A stretch of 64,000 nucleotides of DNA from Rhizobium sp. S152 (lineage in GTDB: Bacteria; Pseudomonadota; Alphaproteobacteria; Rhizobiales; Rhizobiaceae). The number at the start of each line of letters is the position of its first letter. The stretch's first letter is position 1. The notes under the pieces were generated by a model. It made no database searches. It was given only the letters and a program-made list of their open reading frames with translations, and was not told where the DNA came from. The translations under genes were made by a program, and so were the position numbers. Positions 35,067 to 44,015 of the stretch are shown piece after piece. The DNA is taken from the NCBI RefSeq assembly GCF_030380735.1, contig NZ_JAUDRZ010000026.1, positions 496,001-560,000 on the forward strand, in the 5' to 3' direction.

Positions 35067-38000
35067 ATGAACATCTCCCGATTTTTCGTAGACAGGCCGG
35101 TCTTCGCCGGAGTCCTGTCAGTCTTAATCCTTGTCGCCGGCCTCATCGGCCTGCGAGCACTACCGATCTCCGAATATCCTGAGGTCGTTCCGCCTTCCGT
35201 TGTCGTCCGCGCCTTCTACCCCGGTGCCAACCCCAAAGTCATTGCCGAGACGGTGGCCACCCCGCTGGAAGAGCAGATCAACGGCGTCGAAGGCATGCTC
35301 TACATGTCCAGCCAGGCGACGTCCGACGGCGTGATGACGCTGACGGTGACGTTCAAGCTCGGCACCGACCCCGATAAGGCACAGCAGCTGGTCCAGAACC
35401 GAGTGTCACAGGCTGAGCCTCGGCTCCCTACAGAGGTTCGCGCGCTCGGCGTAACTACGATCAAGAGCTCGCCGGGTCTGATGCTGGTGGTCAACATCAT
35501 TTCACCGAACCACCGCTATGACATCACGTACCTGCGCAACTACGCCACTTTGAACATCAAGGATCGCCTTTCCCGCATCGACGGCGTGGGCGAAGTACAG
35601 GTCTTCGGCGCTGGCGACTACTCCATGCGCGTATGGCTCGATCCGCAGAAGACGGCCGAGCATGGCTTGGCGGCTACTGACGTCACCAACGCCATCCGTC
35701 AGCAGAACGTCCAGGCCGCCGCAGGTGTGATCGGCGCGTCCCCCAACCTCACAGGGCTCGACGTACAGCTAAACGTCAACGCCCAAGGTCGTCTGCAGAC
35801 GCCAGAGGAATTCGGCAACATCATCGTCAAGAGCGGCGCGAACGGTGAGATCACCCGTCTTCGTGACGTCGCACGCGTGGAACTCGGTGCGGCCGATTAC
35901 TCGCTCCGTTCGCTGATGGACAGCGAAGAATCCGTCGCGCTCCCGATCTTCCAGTCGCCTGGTTCGAATGCGATCACCATCTCGGACGAGATCGTCCGCA
36001 CGATGGACGAGCTTCAGGAATCCATGCCTGAAGACGTGAAGTACCAGATCGTCTACGACACGACCCAGTTCGTGCGCGCTTCCATCGACAAAGTTATCGA
36101 CACCCTGCTCGAAGCCATCGCCCTTGTCGTGGTCGTCGTCATCCTGTTCTTGCAGACATGGCGCGCATCGATCATTCCGTTGATCGCTGTTCCTGTATCG
36201 ATCATCGGCACTTTCGCGGTCATGTATGTGTTCGGCTTCTCGATCAACGCGCTTAGCCTCTTTGGCTTGGTGCTGGCTATCGGTGTGGTCGTGGACGACG
36301 CCATCGTCGTGGTCGAAAACGTCGAGCGCAACATCGAGAAAGGCCTGAGCCCCAGGGAAGCAACCTACCGGGCGATGAAGGAAGTCTCGGGTCCGATTAT
36401 CGCTATCGCACTTGTTCTTGTCGCCGTGTTCGTCCCGCTGGCATTCATCACGGGCCTTACCGGGCAGTTCTATCGCCAGTTCGCACTGACGATTGCAATC
36501 TCTACGGTGATCTCGGCTTTCAACTCTCTGACACTATCCCCAGCCCTAGCGGCTCTCCTCCTGAAAGGTCATGATGAACCCAAGGACTTCCTGACACGCG
36601 CCATGGACAAGGTCTTTGGCTGGTTCTTCCGCGGGTTCAACAGGTTCTTTGGTGCAAGCTCGAATGCCTACGGCAAGGGCGTCGGCGGCCTGCTTTCACG
36701 CAAGAGCATAGTGTTTGTGGTCTATCTCGCGCTGATCGGGGCCACGTATTCTCTGTTCAATGCTGTTCCTGGCGGCTTCGTGCCAGCACAGGACAAGCAG
36801 TTGCTGATCGCTATCGCCCAGCTTCCCGACGCGTCGACCCTCGACCGTACGGAAAAAGTGATCAAGCGGATGAGCGACATCGCGCTGGCAACGCCTGGTG
36901 TCGACCATGTGGTCGCCCTTCCCGGCCTGTCGGTCATCAGCTTTACGAACAGCTCGAATGTCGGGGTGGTCTTCATCGGTCTCAAGCCGTTCGAGCAGAG
37001 AGAAACGCCAGAACTGCAGGGCAATGCGATCGCTATGCAGCTGAACCAGAAGTTCGCCGGCATTCAGGACGCATTCACTGCAGTCTTCCCGCCCCCGCCT
37101 GTTCAGGGCCTCGGCAACACGGGTGGCTTCAAGCTTCAAATCGAAGACAAGGCTGGCTTGGGCTATCAAGCTCTGGACGAAGCCAACAAGGCGTTCCTGG
37201 CGAAGGCAGCTACGGCTCCTGAACTGCTAGGTCTCTTCTCCAGCTACCAGATCAGCGTCCCGCAGCTCTATGCGGACCTCGATCGCGAGAAAGCCGAACA
37301 GCTCGGCGTCTCGGTGACTGACGTCTTCAGCACTTTGCAGATTTATCTCGGTTCTCTCTACGTCAACGACTTCAACGCATTCGGTCGCACCTATAGCGTC
37401 CGCGTGCAGGCCGACGCCAAGTTCCGCGCCCGTCCAGACGATATCGGAAAGCTCAAGGTCCGTTCGACCACGGGTGAAATGATCCCGTTGTCCGCGCTCC
37501 TCAAGGTGGACCCGACGATCGGCCCGGAACGCACGAACCGCTACAACGGCTTCCTGTCCGCCGACATCAACGGCAACCCTGCCCCCGGATACTCGTCGGG
37601 CCAGGCTCAAGACGCCATCGAGAGGATCGCCAAGGAAACTCTTCCCAAGGGCATCGGCTACGAGTGGACCGAACTCACCTACCAGCAGATTCTGGCGGGC
37701 AACTCTGGTGTCCTCGTATTCCCGTTGGCTTTGCTGCTCGTCTTCCTGGTTCTTGCCGCTCAGTACGAAAGCCTCACCCTTCCCCTCTCGATCGTCATGA
37801 TCGTTCCGATGGGTGTTTTGGCAGCGTTGACAGGCGTCTGGCTCACTGGTGGAGACAACAATATCTTCACCCAGATCGGCTTGATCGTCCTGGTCGGCCT
37901 GTCGGCGAAGAACGCGATCCTGATCGTGGAGTTCGCCCGTGAACTGGAATTCGAAGGCAGAACCCCGGTTCAGGCAGCCATCGATGCAAGCCGCCTACGC

Positions 38001-38276
38001 CTTCGCCCGATCCTCATGACTTCCATGGCATTCATCATGGGCGTCGTACCGCTCGTCACTTCGACAGGCGCAGGTTCGGAGATGCGCTCGGCGATGGGCG
38101 TGGCCGTCTTTGCGGGCATGATCGGCGTCACCTTCTTCGGCATCTTCATGACCCCGGTCTTCTATGTGATGATCCGGCGACTTGCAGGTAACCGTCCACT
38201 TCGTCAGCACGCCGGCCATACAGGCGAGCCGGAGGCCGCAGATAAGGACAACGTGGTCCACTTGGCCGCCGAATAG
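35067..38276 (+). CDS. RND multidrug efflux transporter (HAE1, MexF/AcrB family)
   Basis: A 1069-residue inner-membrane pump of normal family length, opening with MNISRFFVDRPVFAGVLSVL. It has twelve expected membrane segments and two large periplasmic loops. The proton-relay Asp pair is in AIGVVVDDAIVVVENVER, and the second half has LVGLSAKNAILIVEFARE (the Lys of the relay) and a GVVPLV segment near the end. It uses the proton gradient to export drugs or small aromatics through an outer-membrane channel encoded elsewhere. Its operon includes the pseudo-hydrolase and adaptor; a hairpin terminator lies 26 bp after the stop. Confidence 0.96.
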   Translation: MNISRFFVDRPVFAGVLSVLILVAGLIGLRALPISEYPEVVPPSVVVRAFYPGANPKVIAETVATPLEEQINGVEGMLYMSSQATSDGVMTLTVTFKLGTDPDKAQQLVQNRVSQAEPRLPTEVRALGVTTIKSSPGLMLVVNIISPNHRYDITYLRNYATLNIKDRLSRIDGVGEVQVFGAGDYSMRVWLDPQKTAEHGLAATDVTNAIRQQNVQAAAGVIGASPNLTGLDVQLNVNAQGRLQTPEEFGNIIVKSGANGEITRLRDVARVELGAADYSLRSLMDSEESVALPIFQSPGSNAITISDEIVRTMDELQESMPEDVKYQIVYDTTQFVRASIDKVIDTLLEAIALVVVVVILFLQTWRASIIPLIAVPVSIIGTFAVMYVFGFSINALSLFGLVLAIGVVVDDAIVVVENVERNIEKGLSPREATYRAMKEVSGPIIAIALVLVAVFVPLAFITGLTGQFYRQFALTIAISTVISAFNSLTLSPALAALLLKGHDEPKDFLTRAMDKVFGWFFRGFNRFFGASSNAYGKGVGGLLSRKSIVFVVYLALIGATYSLFNAVPGGFVPAQDKQLLIAIAQLPDASTLDRTEKVIKRMSDIALATPGVDHVVALPGLSVISFTNSSNVGVVFIGLKPFEQRETPELQGNAIAMQLNQKFAGIQDAFTAVFPPPPVQGLGNTGGFKLQIEDKAGLGYQALDEANKAFLAKAATAPELLGLFSSYQISVPQLYADLDREKAEQLGVSVTDVFSTLQIYLGSLYVNDFNAFGRTYSVRVQADAKFRARPDDIGKLKVRSTTGEMIPLSALLKVDPTIGPERTNRYNGFLSADINGNPAPGYSSGQAQDAIERIAKETLPKGIGYEWTELTYQQILAGNSGVLVFPLALLLVFLVLAAQYESLTLPLSIVMIVPMGVLAALTGVWLTGGDNNIFTQIGLIVLVGLSAKNAILIVEFARELEFEGRTPVQAAIDASRLRLRPILMTSMAFIMGVVPLVTSTGAGSEMRSAMGVAVFAGMIGVTFFGIFMTPVFYVMIRRLAGNRPLRQHAGHTGEPEAADKDNVVHLAAE

Positions 38277-38301
38277 GTCGGCGTCCATCAAAGAAACTTG
38301 G

Positions 38302-38332
38302 GAGCTACGGGTGCAAATCGCGCTCGTAGCTC
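38302..38332 (+). terminator. Intrinsic terminator after the RND operon
   Basis: GAGCTACG at 38302-38309 pairs perfectly with CGTAGCTC at 38325-38332, and inner bases extend the stem to a small loop. The T-rich TTACTTATT follows. Confidence 0.7.
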
Positions 38333-38341
38333 TTACTTATT

Positions 38342-38356
38342 GTGCTATTACACATT
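38342..38356. promoter_or_regulatory. MarR-type operator candidate, copy 2
   Basis: GTGCTATTACACATT, 62 bp before the marR GTG start, matches the site at 32834-32848 at 13 of 15 positions. It fits autoregulation by MarR. Confidence 0.55.
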
Positions 38357-38417
38357 GATTGGCGCGGCGCGCTGACGTCAGGCGTAGTCAGACCAGATAC
38401 TGACAGCGGAGTTGAAC

Positions 38418-38879
38418 GTGGACAGCTACATTAAGGAAGAAGACGACCTGTCGCTTGGCACCTACCTTTGCCATTGCCTTGTCACCCGACAGATGGCCCG
38501 TTTCGTCACCAAGATTTATCAGAAGCACCTCGGCCCCGCTGGGTTGACCGCCGCGGACGTTGCGATTTTCGACTTCTTGTCGAGGAACGAGAACATGACA
38601 ATGACGTCGCTCGCCGACGCTATGCTGATGGAACGCACTACCCTCCTCCGAGCGATAAAGCCCCTGCAGGACAACGGCTTCATCGAAACCACGAAGGACC
38701 CCGCGTCGCGCCGGCAGCTGTTCCTCGCGCTTACGGCCGCGGGAAAAGAGAAGAAGGTTGAGGCTGAGGCGCTATGGGCTTTGGCGCAGGCTGACTATGA
38801 GGCCGAGGTCGGACGGAAGCGGGCGCGACAGATTCGGTCGGAGTTGCTGGAGACCATGGGTGAAGTGAAGGCGGACTGA
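38418..38879 (+). CDS. MarR-family transcriptional regulator
   Basis: About 153 residues. I prefer the GTG at 38418, which has GGAG 6 bp upstream, over the TTG at 38412. The winged helix shows LTAADVAIFDFLSRNENMTM, SLADAMLMERTTLLRAIKPL and the wing FIETTKDPASRRQLFLALT, with the conserved D-x-R of MarR proteins. It follows the RND pump terminator and carries its own operator-like site, which recurs at the start of the efflux cassette. It most likely represses the pump until a phenolic-type ligand binds (family knowledge plus inference). Confidence 0.93.
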   Translation: MDSYIKEEDDLSLGTYLCHCLVTRQMARFVTKIYQKHLGPAGLTAADVAIFDFLSRNENMTMTSLADAMLMERTTLLRAIKPLQDNGFIETTKDPASRRQLFLALTAAGKEKKVEAEALWALAQADYEAEVGRKRARQIRSELLETMGEVKAD

Positions 38880-39124
38880 CGAACTCCGCCCTCTCGTCTC
38901 AAACAGGCTCTAGGCCCCACGACCAACATCATCTGCCGTCCGGGTTTCCTGTCGGTTCCGACGCCCGAAAAATGGGACAGGCATCATTCCTAACTCATCG
39001 CCCCAAAACTATCTGGGTATGAGGAGTGCTTTTCCAGCTCCACTCGCACAACTGCCGCTTGATCCAGTTGACGAAACTCCTCCGCTCGCGTGATCTATCC
39101 GTTGCTCGATTCAAGGAGAAATGC

Positions 39125-39796
39125 ATGGCATCGCATCCGTACATCTCTGGTCCAGGTAACATCACGCAAATGATCGGTTACCTGCGGAAGAGTTTTCCTG
39201 CCACGGTAAATTCAGATACTGTTAAGAAGTATCAACTTGCTTCTAACAACGAGAGCTATGTGATCAACGCTCTCCAGTTTCTCGGGATCATAGACGAGGA
39301 AGGCAAACGGACCAACAAGGGCCACGATGTCTTACTTTTGCCACAAGGCGAGTTCGAAACCGCCTTCGCCTCTTTGGTCCGCGAAGCATATTCAGACCTC
39401 TTCGAACACTGGAGTGATGAAGCTTGGACTCTGAGCAAGGGAGACCTGACGGCATATTTCCGGACCACTGACAAAACCAGTGAAGTGATCGGAGGAAGAC
39501 AAGCTGGTGTCTTCCAAGCATTCAGCAGTTTAGCCGGGCATGAGCAGCAGACAACGCCGAGCAAACCTCGTGCGGCAACGTCTAACAGCAAATCCAACGC
39601 CACTAGAGCTAAACCTGCGAAGGCGAAACCTTCCGAGACGCTCGCGGGACCGATTGTTGCCGTGCCGGGTCACACATCGCCGAAGAAAGACATGGCTTTG
39701 ACCGTGCGGATCGAGATCAACCTGCCCGCTGAAGGGTCGCAGGAGACTTACGATAACATTTTCAAAAGTATCAAGGCCAATCTGATCGATGTTTAA
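39125..39796 (+). CDS. DUF5343 domain protein
   Basis: About 223 residues from the ATG at 39125 (AAGGAG 6 bp upstream). The first ~130 residues (HPYISGPGNITQMIGYLRKS, then VINALQFLGIIDEEGKRTNKG) fit DUF5343, a winged-helix-like domain. A Ser/Thr/Lys/Ala-rich linker follows, then a C-terminal beta-rich segment ALTVRIEINLPAEGSQETYD that is often attached in this family. It overlaps the TIGR02391 gene by 8 bp, so the two are translated together and likely act as a pair. A DNA-binding or antitoxin/sensor role is inference. Confidence 0.82.
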   Translation: MASHPYISGPGNITQMIGYLRKSFPATVNSDTVKKYQLASNNESYVINALQFLGIIDEEGKRTNKGHDVLLLPQGEFETAFASLVREAYSDLFEHWSDEAWTLSKGDLTAYFRTTDKTSEVIGGRQAGVFQAFSSLAGHEQQTTPSKPRAATSNSKSNATRAKPAKAKPSETLAGPIVAVPGHTSPKKDMALTVRIEINLPAEGSQETYDNIFKSIKANLIDV

Positions 39797-40268
39797 GAAA
39801 CTCGAGCAGTTCGAGCGGATTGCCAGAACCTCGCGGAACTTGGGAACCAAGCCACCGTCAGGCATTTCCGCAGCTCACCCCTTCGATGAGCGAAACATCC
39901 ACACTGCAATAACTAAGGTTTCCAAGGCACTCTTCGATAATGGTCACTACTCACAGGCAACTTTCGAAGCGTTCAAATTCCTGGATGCCAAAGTAAAAAA
40001 CCTCTCCGGTGTCAACGACAGTGGCCACGGCCTCATGATGAACGCCTTCGGAGACAAAAACACCAAGATCAAGCTCACAGATATGATTACCCAGAGCGAG
40101 CAAGACGAGCAAAGCGGATACAAATTTATATTCGCGGGATCGATGTCGGCGATCCGAAATCCGAGGGGGCACGAGATCGTTCACGACTCAATTGACCAAT
40201 GCCTCGACCATCTTTCTATGGCCTCTCAGTTGCTTCGTCGTATCGAGGAAAGGAAGTGGCCTCTATAG
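39789..40268 (+). CDS. TIGR02391 (Ymh) family protein, HEPN-like
   Basis: A 159-residue helical protein. FDNGHYSQATFEAFKFLDAK and GHGLMMNAFG, then SAIRNPRGHEIV near residues 121-130, match TIGR02391. The R-x4-H motif (Arg123, His128) is that of HEPN ribonucleases, so RNase activity is plausible. The start overlaps the DUF5343 stop by 8 bp. Together they form a compact two-gene cassette isolated from neighbours, as expected of a toxin-antitoxin or defence module. Which component is toxic cannot be read from sequence; the HEPN protein is the better candidate. Confidence 0.82.
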   Translation: MFKKLEQFERIARTSRNLGTKPPSGISAAHPFDERNIHTAITKVSKALFDNGHYSQATFEAFKFLDAKVKNLSGVNDSGHGLMMNAFGDKNTKIKLTDMITQSEQDEQSGYKFIFAGSMSAIRNPRGHEIVHDSIDQCLDHLSMASQLLRRIEERKWPL

Positions 40269-40394
40269 CGGATCGGTAAGCGCCTCACCCGAGCCGTTTC
40301 GAATACGAGCGGCGTGCCTGATCCTCGCCCACTTGCAGTCGTAATGGGCTCTCACAAAGACTCAAAATTGCACTCTCACACGGCTCGAATACCG

Positions 40395-40736
40395 TTAGTT
40401 CCCGGCGCGGATTTCATCAATGGCGTCCGTATCGAACACCATATGATCGGTCAGTCCAGCCAACCCCGGCACGATCTCGTGGTAGCTCCAACCTACCCTT
40501 TCATGAAATTGACCATCTACAATCAAGTCCCAGTAGGTGCGTTTCCCGATTAGGTCCCTTTGTAGGCCTCCCTCGGGAGACGGCGCGATGTGAGCGCCGA
40601 CGTCACGCAACGGAACGACGATCCGCGGACTGAAACCTGCCTGATAGACAAAGATTGCCTGTTTGCTGGTGGCGACACAGTGCCCGTGCGACACGATGGA
40701 CACCGGAGTATCGTTCGGTTCGAGTGTGATGGGCAG
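40395..40736 (-). CDS. DUF427 family protein (start uncertain)
   Basis: The last ~113 residues of a longer frame (open to 40964) match DUF427: VSIVSHGHCVATSKQAIFVY, IVVPLRDVGAHIAP, then YWDLIVDGQFHERVGWSYHE and TDHMVFDTDAIDEI. The upstream part of the frame shows no similarity. A CTG at 40736 or a shortened frame is possible; no strong ribosome binding site decides the start. Compare the second DUF427 gene at 52377-52757. The family has a small beta-rich fold of unproven function. Confidence 0.6.
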   Translation of the reverse strand: MPITLEPNDTPVSIVSHGHCVATSKQAIFVYQAGFSPRIVVPLRDVGAHIAPSPEGGLQRDLIGKRTYWDLIVDGQFHERVGWSYHEIVPGLAGLTDHMVFDTDAIDEIRAGN

Positions 40737-41006
40737 GTTATGGCCGGGAAATTGCCGTTGGTAACTGCGCAAGACGAGACTTTCTACGGAACGAAAACGG
40801 CATCCTCTGATGCCCAACCGCCCAAACCTAAGGTCTTCTGCCTGGCAGCTGAACAGACGTTTGGCCGATAACTCATATTCACCGCACGAAACAATCTGCC
40901 CGATCTTTCCTCGACGGTCGCCGGCGGCGTTAAGCATGAATGCTAACGCGCATCCAACGGGCACCCGTGTTACTCTGATATCGTGGTGCTCATCGGAGGA
41001 AAGCGG

Positions 41007-42245
41007 GTGTTGGTGGACAGGCGAAAATTTCTCATCGGAGCCGCCGCTACGTCGCTCCTTGCGCGCGCAGGCCCGGCGCTGGCTTCAACGCCCATCACCT
41101 ACTGGCACCACTTCACGAGCCAGACGGAGTTCAGTGCCCTTCAGAAGGTGGTAGACCTATTCAAAAGCCGCTTTCCCGATATCGCTTTGCAGCCGGAAAA
41201 CATTCCCAACTCTGACTACATGGCAAAGATGGCCGCTGCCGTTGTCGCCTCTGCACAGCCCGACACTGCCATGATTGAGCCCGATAGGCTTGCGGATTTG
41301 ATAGCGATGAAGGCTTTGGTCGACATAACCGACCGCTTCGCCAAGTGGGATGGGCGAGAAAACTATCCGGGGGCGCGCATCTCCAGCCTGTCGGTCGGGG
41401 ACCGCGTCTATGGCGTTCCGTCTTTCGCCTTCATCGACTGGTCGTATTATCGCACCGACTACTTCGAGCAAGCTGGCCTCGATGGCCCGCCAAAAACCAT
41501 GGACGCCGTCCTGACGGCTTGCAAGAAGCTCACCGATCCGTCGAAGGGACGTTACGCATTCGGCTTGCGCGGCGGTGCAGGCGGGTTCAACTATCTGATC
41601 AGCGTCATGGAGGCTTTTGGCTCTCCGGTGTTCCGAGACGGCAAGCCCGCGATGGATCGACAGGCCGCGATCGATGCCGTCACTTTCTACTCGGATATCT
41701 TCCTGAAGCTCAAAGCCGCTCCGCCGAGTGCGCCAAGCGATGGGTACCGTCAGACCATGGAGGGTTTTCGATCCGGTCAGACTGCAATGCTCTGGCATCA
41801 CACAGGCTCCTACAACGAGGTAGCCGCCTCCCTTCAGCCCGGCAAGCAATTCGGAACTGCGATGATGCCGGCGGGGCCGAAGGCGTTGGTGGCCCGTGTC
41901 AGCTATGCGGGCAACGGTATCGTGAAGTCGGCCAATGCGGACGCGGCATGGGAATGGGTAAAATTCTGGGGCGAGAAAGACGCATCCATCATCCTCCTCA
42001 AGGAAACGGGGTACTTCCCCGCGTCTACAGCAGCCCTTCAAGACGAACGGATCGCTGCGAATCCACTTTATCAGCCTGCAGTCAAAACCTTGGACATTGG
42101 CACACCCCTACCGAGTTTCGTCGGATATGCGGCATGGGCGGAAAAGACGGTCAATCCCGCCTTCCAGAGCGTGTTGACCCAGCAGTCGACACCGACCGAG
42201 GCGGTCGACACCATGATTAAGGGGCTCGAGGCGATCTTCCATTGA
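41007..42245 (+). CDS. ABC transporter sugar-type solute-binding protein (Tat-exported)
   Basis: About 412 residues. The GTG at 41007 is preferred because GGAGG lies 7 bp upstream; the TTG at 41010 is an alternative. The N-terminus has a twin-arginine signal (DRRKFLIGAAATSLLARAG). The mature part shows family-1 solute-binding features: PITYWHHFTSQTE, SDYMAKMAAAVVASAQPDTA, a VYGVPSFAF hinge, FRSGQTAMLWHHTGS, and SYAGNGIVKSANADAAWEWV. This family usually binds mono- or oligosaccharides or polyols. It heads a three-gene importer with two permeases; no ATPase is encoded in the operon. Confidence 0.93.
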   Translation: MLVDRRKFLIGAAATSLLARAGPALASTPITYWHHFTSQTEFSALQKVVDLFKSRFPDIALQPENIPNSDYMAKMAAAVVASAQPDTAMIEPDRLADLIAMKALVDITDRFAKWDGRENYPGARISSLSVGDRVYGVPSFAFIDWSYYRTDYFEQAGLDGPPKTMDAVLTACKKLTDPSKGRYAFGLRGGAGGFNYLISVMEAFGSPVFRDGKPAMDRQAAIDAVTFYSDIFLKLKAAPPSAPSDGYRQTMEGFRSGQTAMLWHHTGSYNEVAASLQPGKQFGTAMMPAGPKALVARVSYAGNGIVKSANADAAWEWVKFWGEKDASIILLKETGYFPASTAALQDERIAANPLYQPAVKTLDIGTPLPSFVGYAAWAEKTVNPAFQSVLTQQSTPTEAVDTMIKGLEAIFH

Positions 42246-43171
42246 AGCCATCCGGTGTGCGACAGCAATCCAGTGGCGCGCGATGGACCTCGAGGAGAAT
42301 GGGTTACCTGCCTTACGCCTTTCTCTTCCCAACGGTTTTGGTATTGGCGATGGGCTTCGCATATCCAGCGGGCTTCGGGATCATCGCAAGTTTCAGGAGC
42401 ATGAAGCTCACGCGACCCGACCTAGACGGTTGGGTTGGCCTCGCTCAGTACGGAAAGCTCCTATCCGATCCAGCGTTCTGGTCGACGCTTTGGACGACCG
42501 CGATATTCGTCTCGACGACCTTAGTGCTGGAATTCGTCCTGGGGCTTGCAACGGCTTTGCTGCTCAATCGCCGACTTCCAGGCTCCGGCATCTTTGCCAT
42601 CCTGATCGCTCTCCCTTATTTCCTGCCCAACATCGTGGCCGGGCACATCTGGGCTTTAATGCTCGACGCCCGCTTCGGCCTGATCAACGAGCTGCTTGTT
42701 CAGTTCGGCTTCCTGAACGAATACAAAGCATGGCTTGCTGACCCCGTCTCGGCCCTCGCCAGCGTCGTCCTCGTCGAGGTGTGGCACGGCTTCCCCTTTT
42801 TCACCATCGTTCTGCTGGCAAGTCTTCGTTCGCTGCCAGGCCCCGTCATAGACGCAGCCAAGATCGATGGTGCAGGCTCTGCCGCCCGGTTGAGGTACGT
42901 CATCTTGCCCTTGATGAAGACCGTTATCATTGCCGCGGTGGTTCTGCGCGTGATTGTCATTACGACTGCTCCCGACCTGATCTTCGTTCTTACAGGCGGC
43001 GGTCCTGCGGGCGCGACTGAAGTCCTGTCTCTCCTTGTCTTCAAGACGGCCTACGGCGATCTCGACTTCGGGTACGCAGGCAGTCTGTCGGTTATCCTTC
43101 TCGCGATCCTGATCGCGCTTACCGCAAGCTACACTCGTGCTCTGGACTCAGGGACCCAAGCCGATGGGTAG
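42242..43171 (+). CDS. ABC transporter permease (MalF/UgpA type)
   Basis: A 309-residue inner-membrane protein with six predicted spans. The EAA-type cytoplasmic loop reads SLPGPVIDAAKIDGAGSAAR (Gly in the motif is present), and this loop contacts the ATPase. The TTG start at 42242 overlaps the preceding stop (TTGA); an in-frame ATG at residue 20 is a possible alternative. Cotranslated with the binding protein and the second permease. Confidence 0.93.
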   Translation: MKPSGVRQQSSGARWTSRRMGYLPYAFLFPTVLVLAMGFAYPAGFGIIASFRSMKLTRPDLDGWVGLAQYGKLLSDPAFWSTLWTTAIFVSTTLVLEFVLGLATALLLNRRLPGSGIFAILIALPYFLPNIVAGHIWALMLDARFGLINELLVQFGFLNEYKAWLADPVSALASVVLVEVWHGFPFFTIVLLASLRSLPGPVIDAAKIDGAGSAARLRYVILPLMKTVIIAAVVLRVIVITTAPDLIFVLTGGGPAGATEVLSLLVFKTAYGDLDFGYAGSLSVILLAILIALTASYTRALDSGTQADG

Positions 43172-44003
43172 TCTCCGACGCAAGTTTCTCAACTTGGCAA
43201 CCTATGCCGCACTCACAGCAACAGCGCTTTTCACTAGCGGCCCGCTTTTGTGGATGGCGATCACTTCGCTCAAAATCGAGAGTGAGATTGTGACCCGGCA
43301 CTTCCAATATTTTCCCTCGAAACCTGATTTCTCCAACTACACCCGGATGTGGACGCAGTCGGGATATCCAACCCTCCTTTGGAACAGCTTTGCGGTCACC
43401 CTGCTCGCACTCGCCATATGCACTGTCCTTGGGTCACTGGCGGCATACGCTCTTTCCCGATTTGCGTTCCCTGGCCGCATCATCCTCTTGAACACCATCA
43501 TCCGCACGAGGATGTTCCCGGTCGTATTGATGCTAGCCCCTTTGTTTATGGTGCTCCGGTCGATTGGCTTGGTCGACACCAAGCTTGGTCTTGCGCTTGC
43601 CTATTCGGCGGTATTGCTTCCGTCCTTCATATGGATTTTGAAGGCCTTCATCGACCGGGTGCCCCGCGAACTCGACGAGGCAGCTGTGCTTGATGGCGCT
43701 TCTACGATCGCAACGATGATCAGGGTCATCATTCCCCTCGCCGTGCCGGGGCTCGCAGCTGCAGGATTGTTCACAGCGGCCGGCGCGTGGAACGAGTTCC
43801 TGTTCGCCTTGATGTTCACCACCAGCCAGGGTTCCAGGACATGGCCCGTGGGTCTTCAGCTGATGGTGGGGGATTTCCAGCTACCTTGGGGGATGATCGC
43901 CGCGGGAGGGGTTCTAAGCACCCTCCCCGTCCTGGTGATATTTATTGTCGGCAGGCGACTATTGGCGAGGGTACTGGCCGTCGACAGGGGATCAGATTTG
44001 TGA
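43164..44003 (+). CDS. ABC transporter permease (MalG/UgpE type)
   Basis: About 279 residues from the ATG at 43164, overlapping the previous stop by 8 bp; the frame opens at 43137 but has no better start. Six spans; the EAA loop reads RVPRELDEAAVLDGASTIATM, with conserved Gly and the usual spacing, and the sequence ends PVLVIFIVGRRLLARVLAVD, as in MalG-like permeases. The next gene is convergent, so the operon ends here without an ATP-binding subunit; a MsmX/UgpC-type ATPase elsewhere in the genome would be needed. Confidence 0.93.
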   Translation: MGSLRRKFLNLATYAALTATALFTSGPLLWMAITSLKIESEIVTRHFQYFPSKPDFSNYTRMWTQSGYPTLLWNSFAVTLLALAICTVLGSLAAYALSRFAFPGRIILLNTIIRTRMFPVVLMLAPLFMVLRSIGLVDTKLGLALAYSAVLLPSFIWILKAFIDRVPRELDEAAVLDGASTIATMIRVIIPLAVPGLAAAGLFTAAGAWNEFLFALMFTTSQGSRTWPVGLQLMVGDFQLPWGMIAAGGVLSTLPVLVIFIVGRRLLARVLAVDRGSDL

Positions 44004-44015
44004 AGCCCTGCCTCA

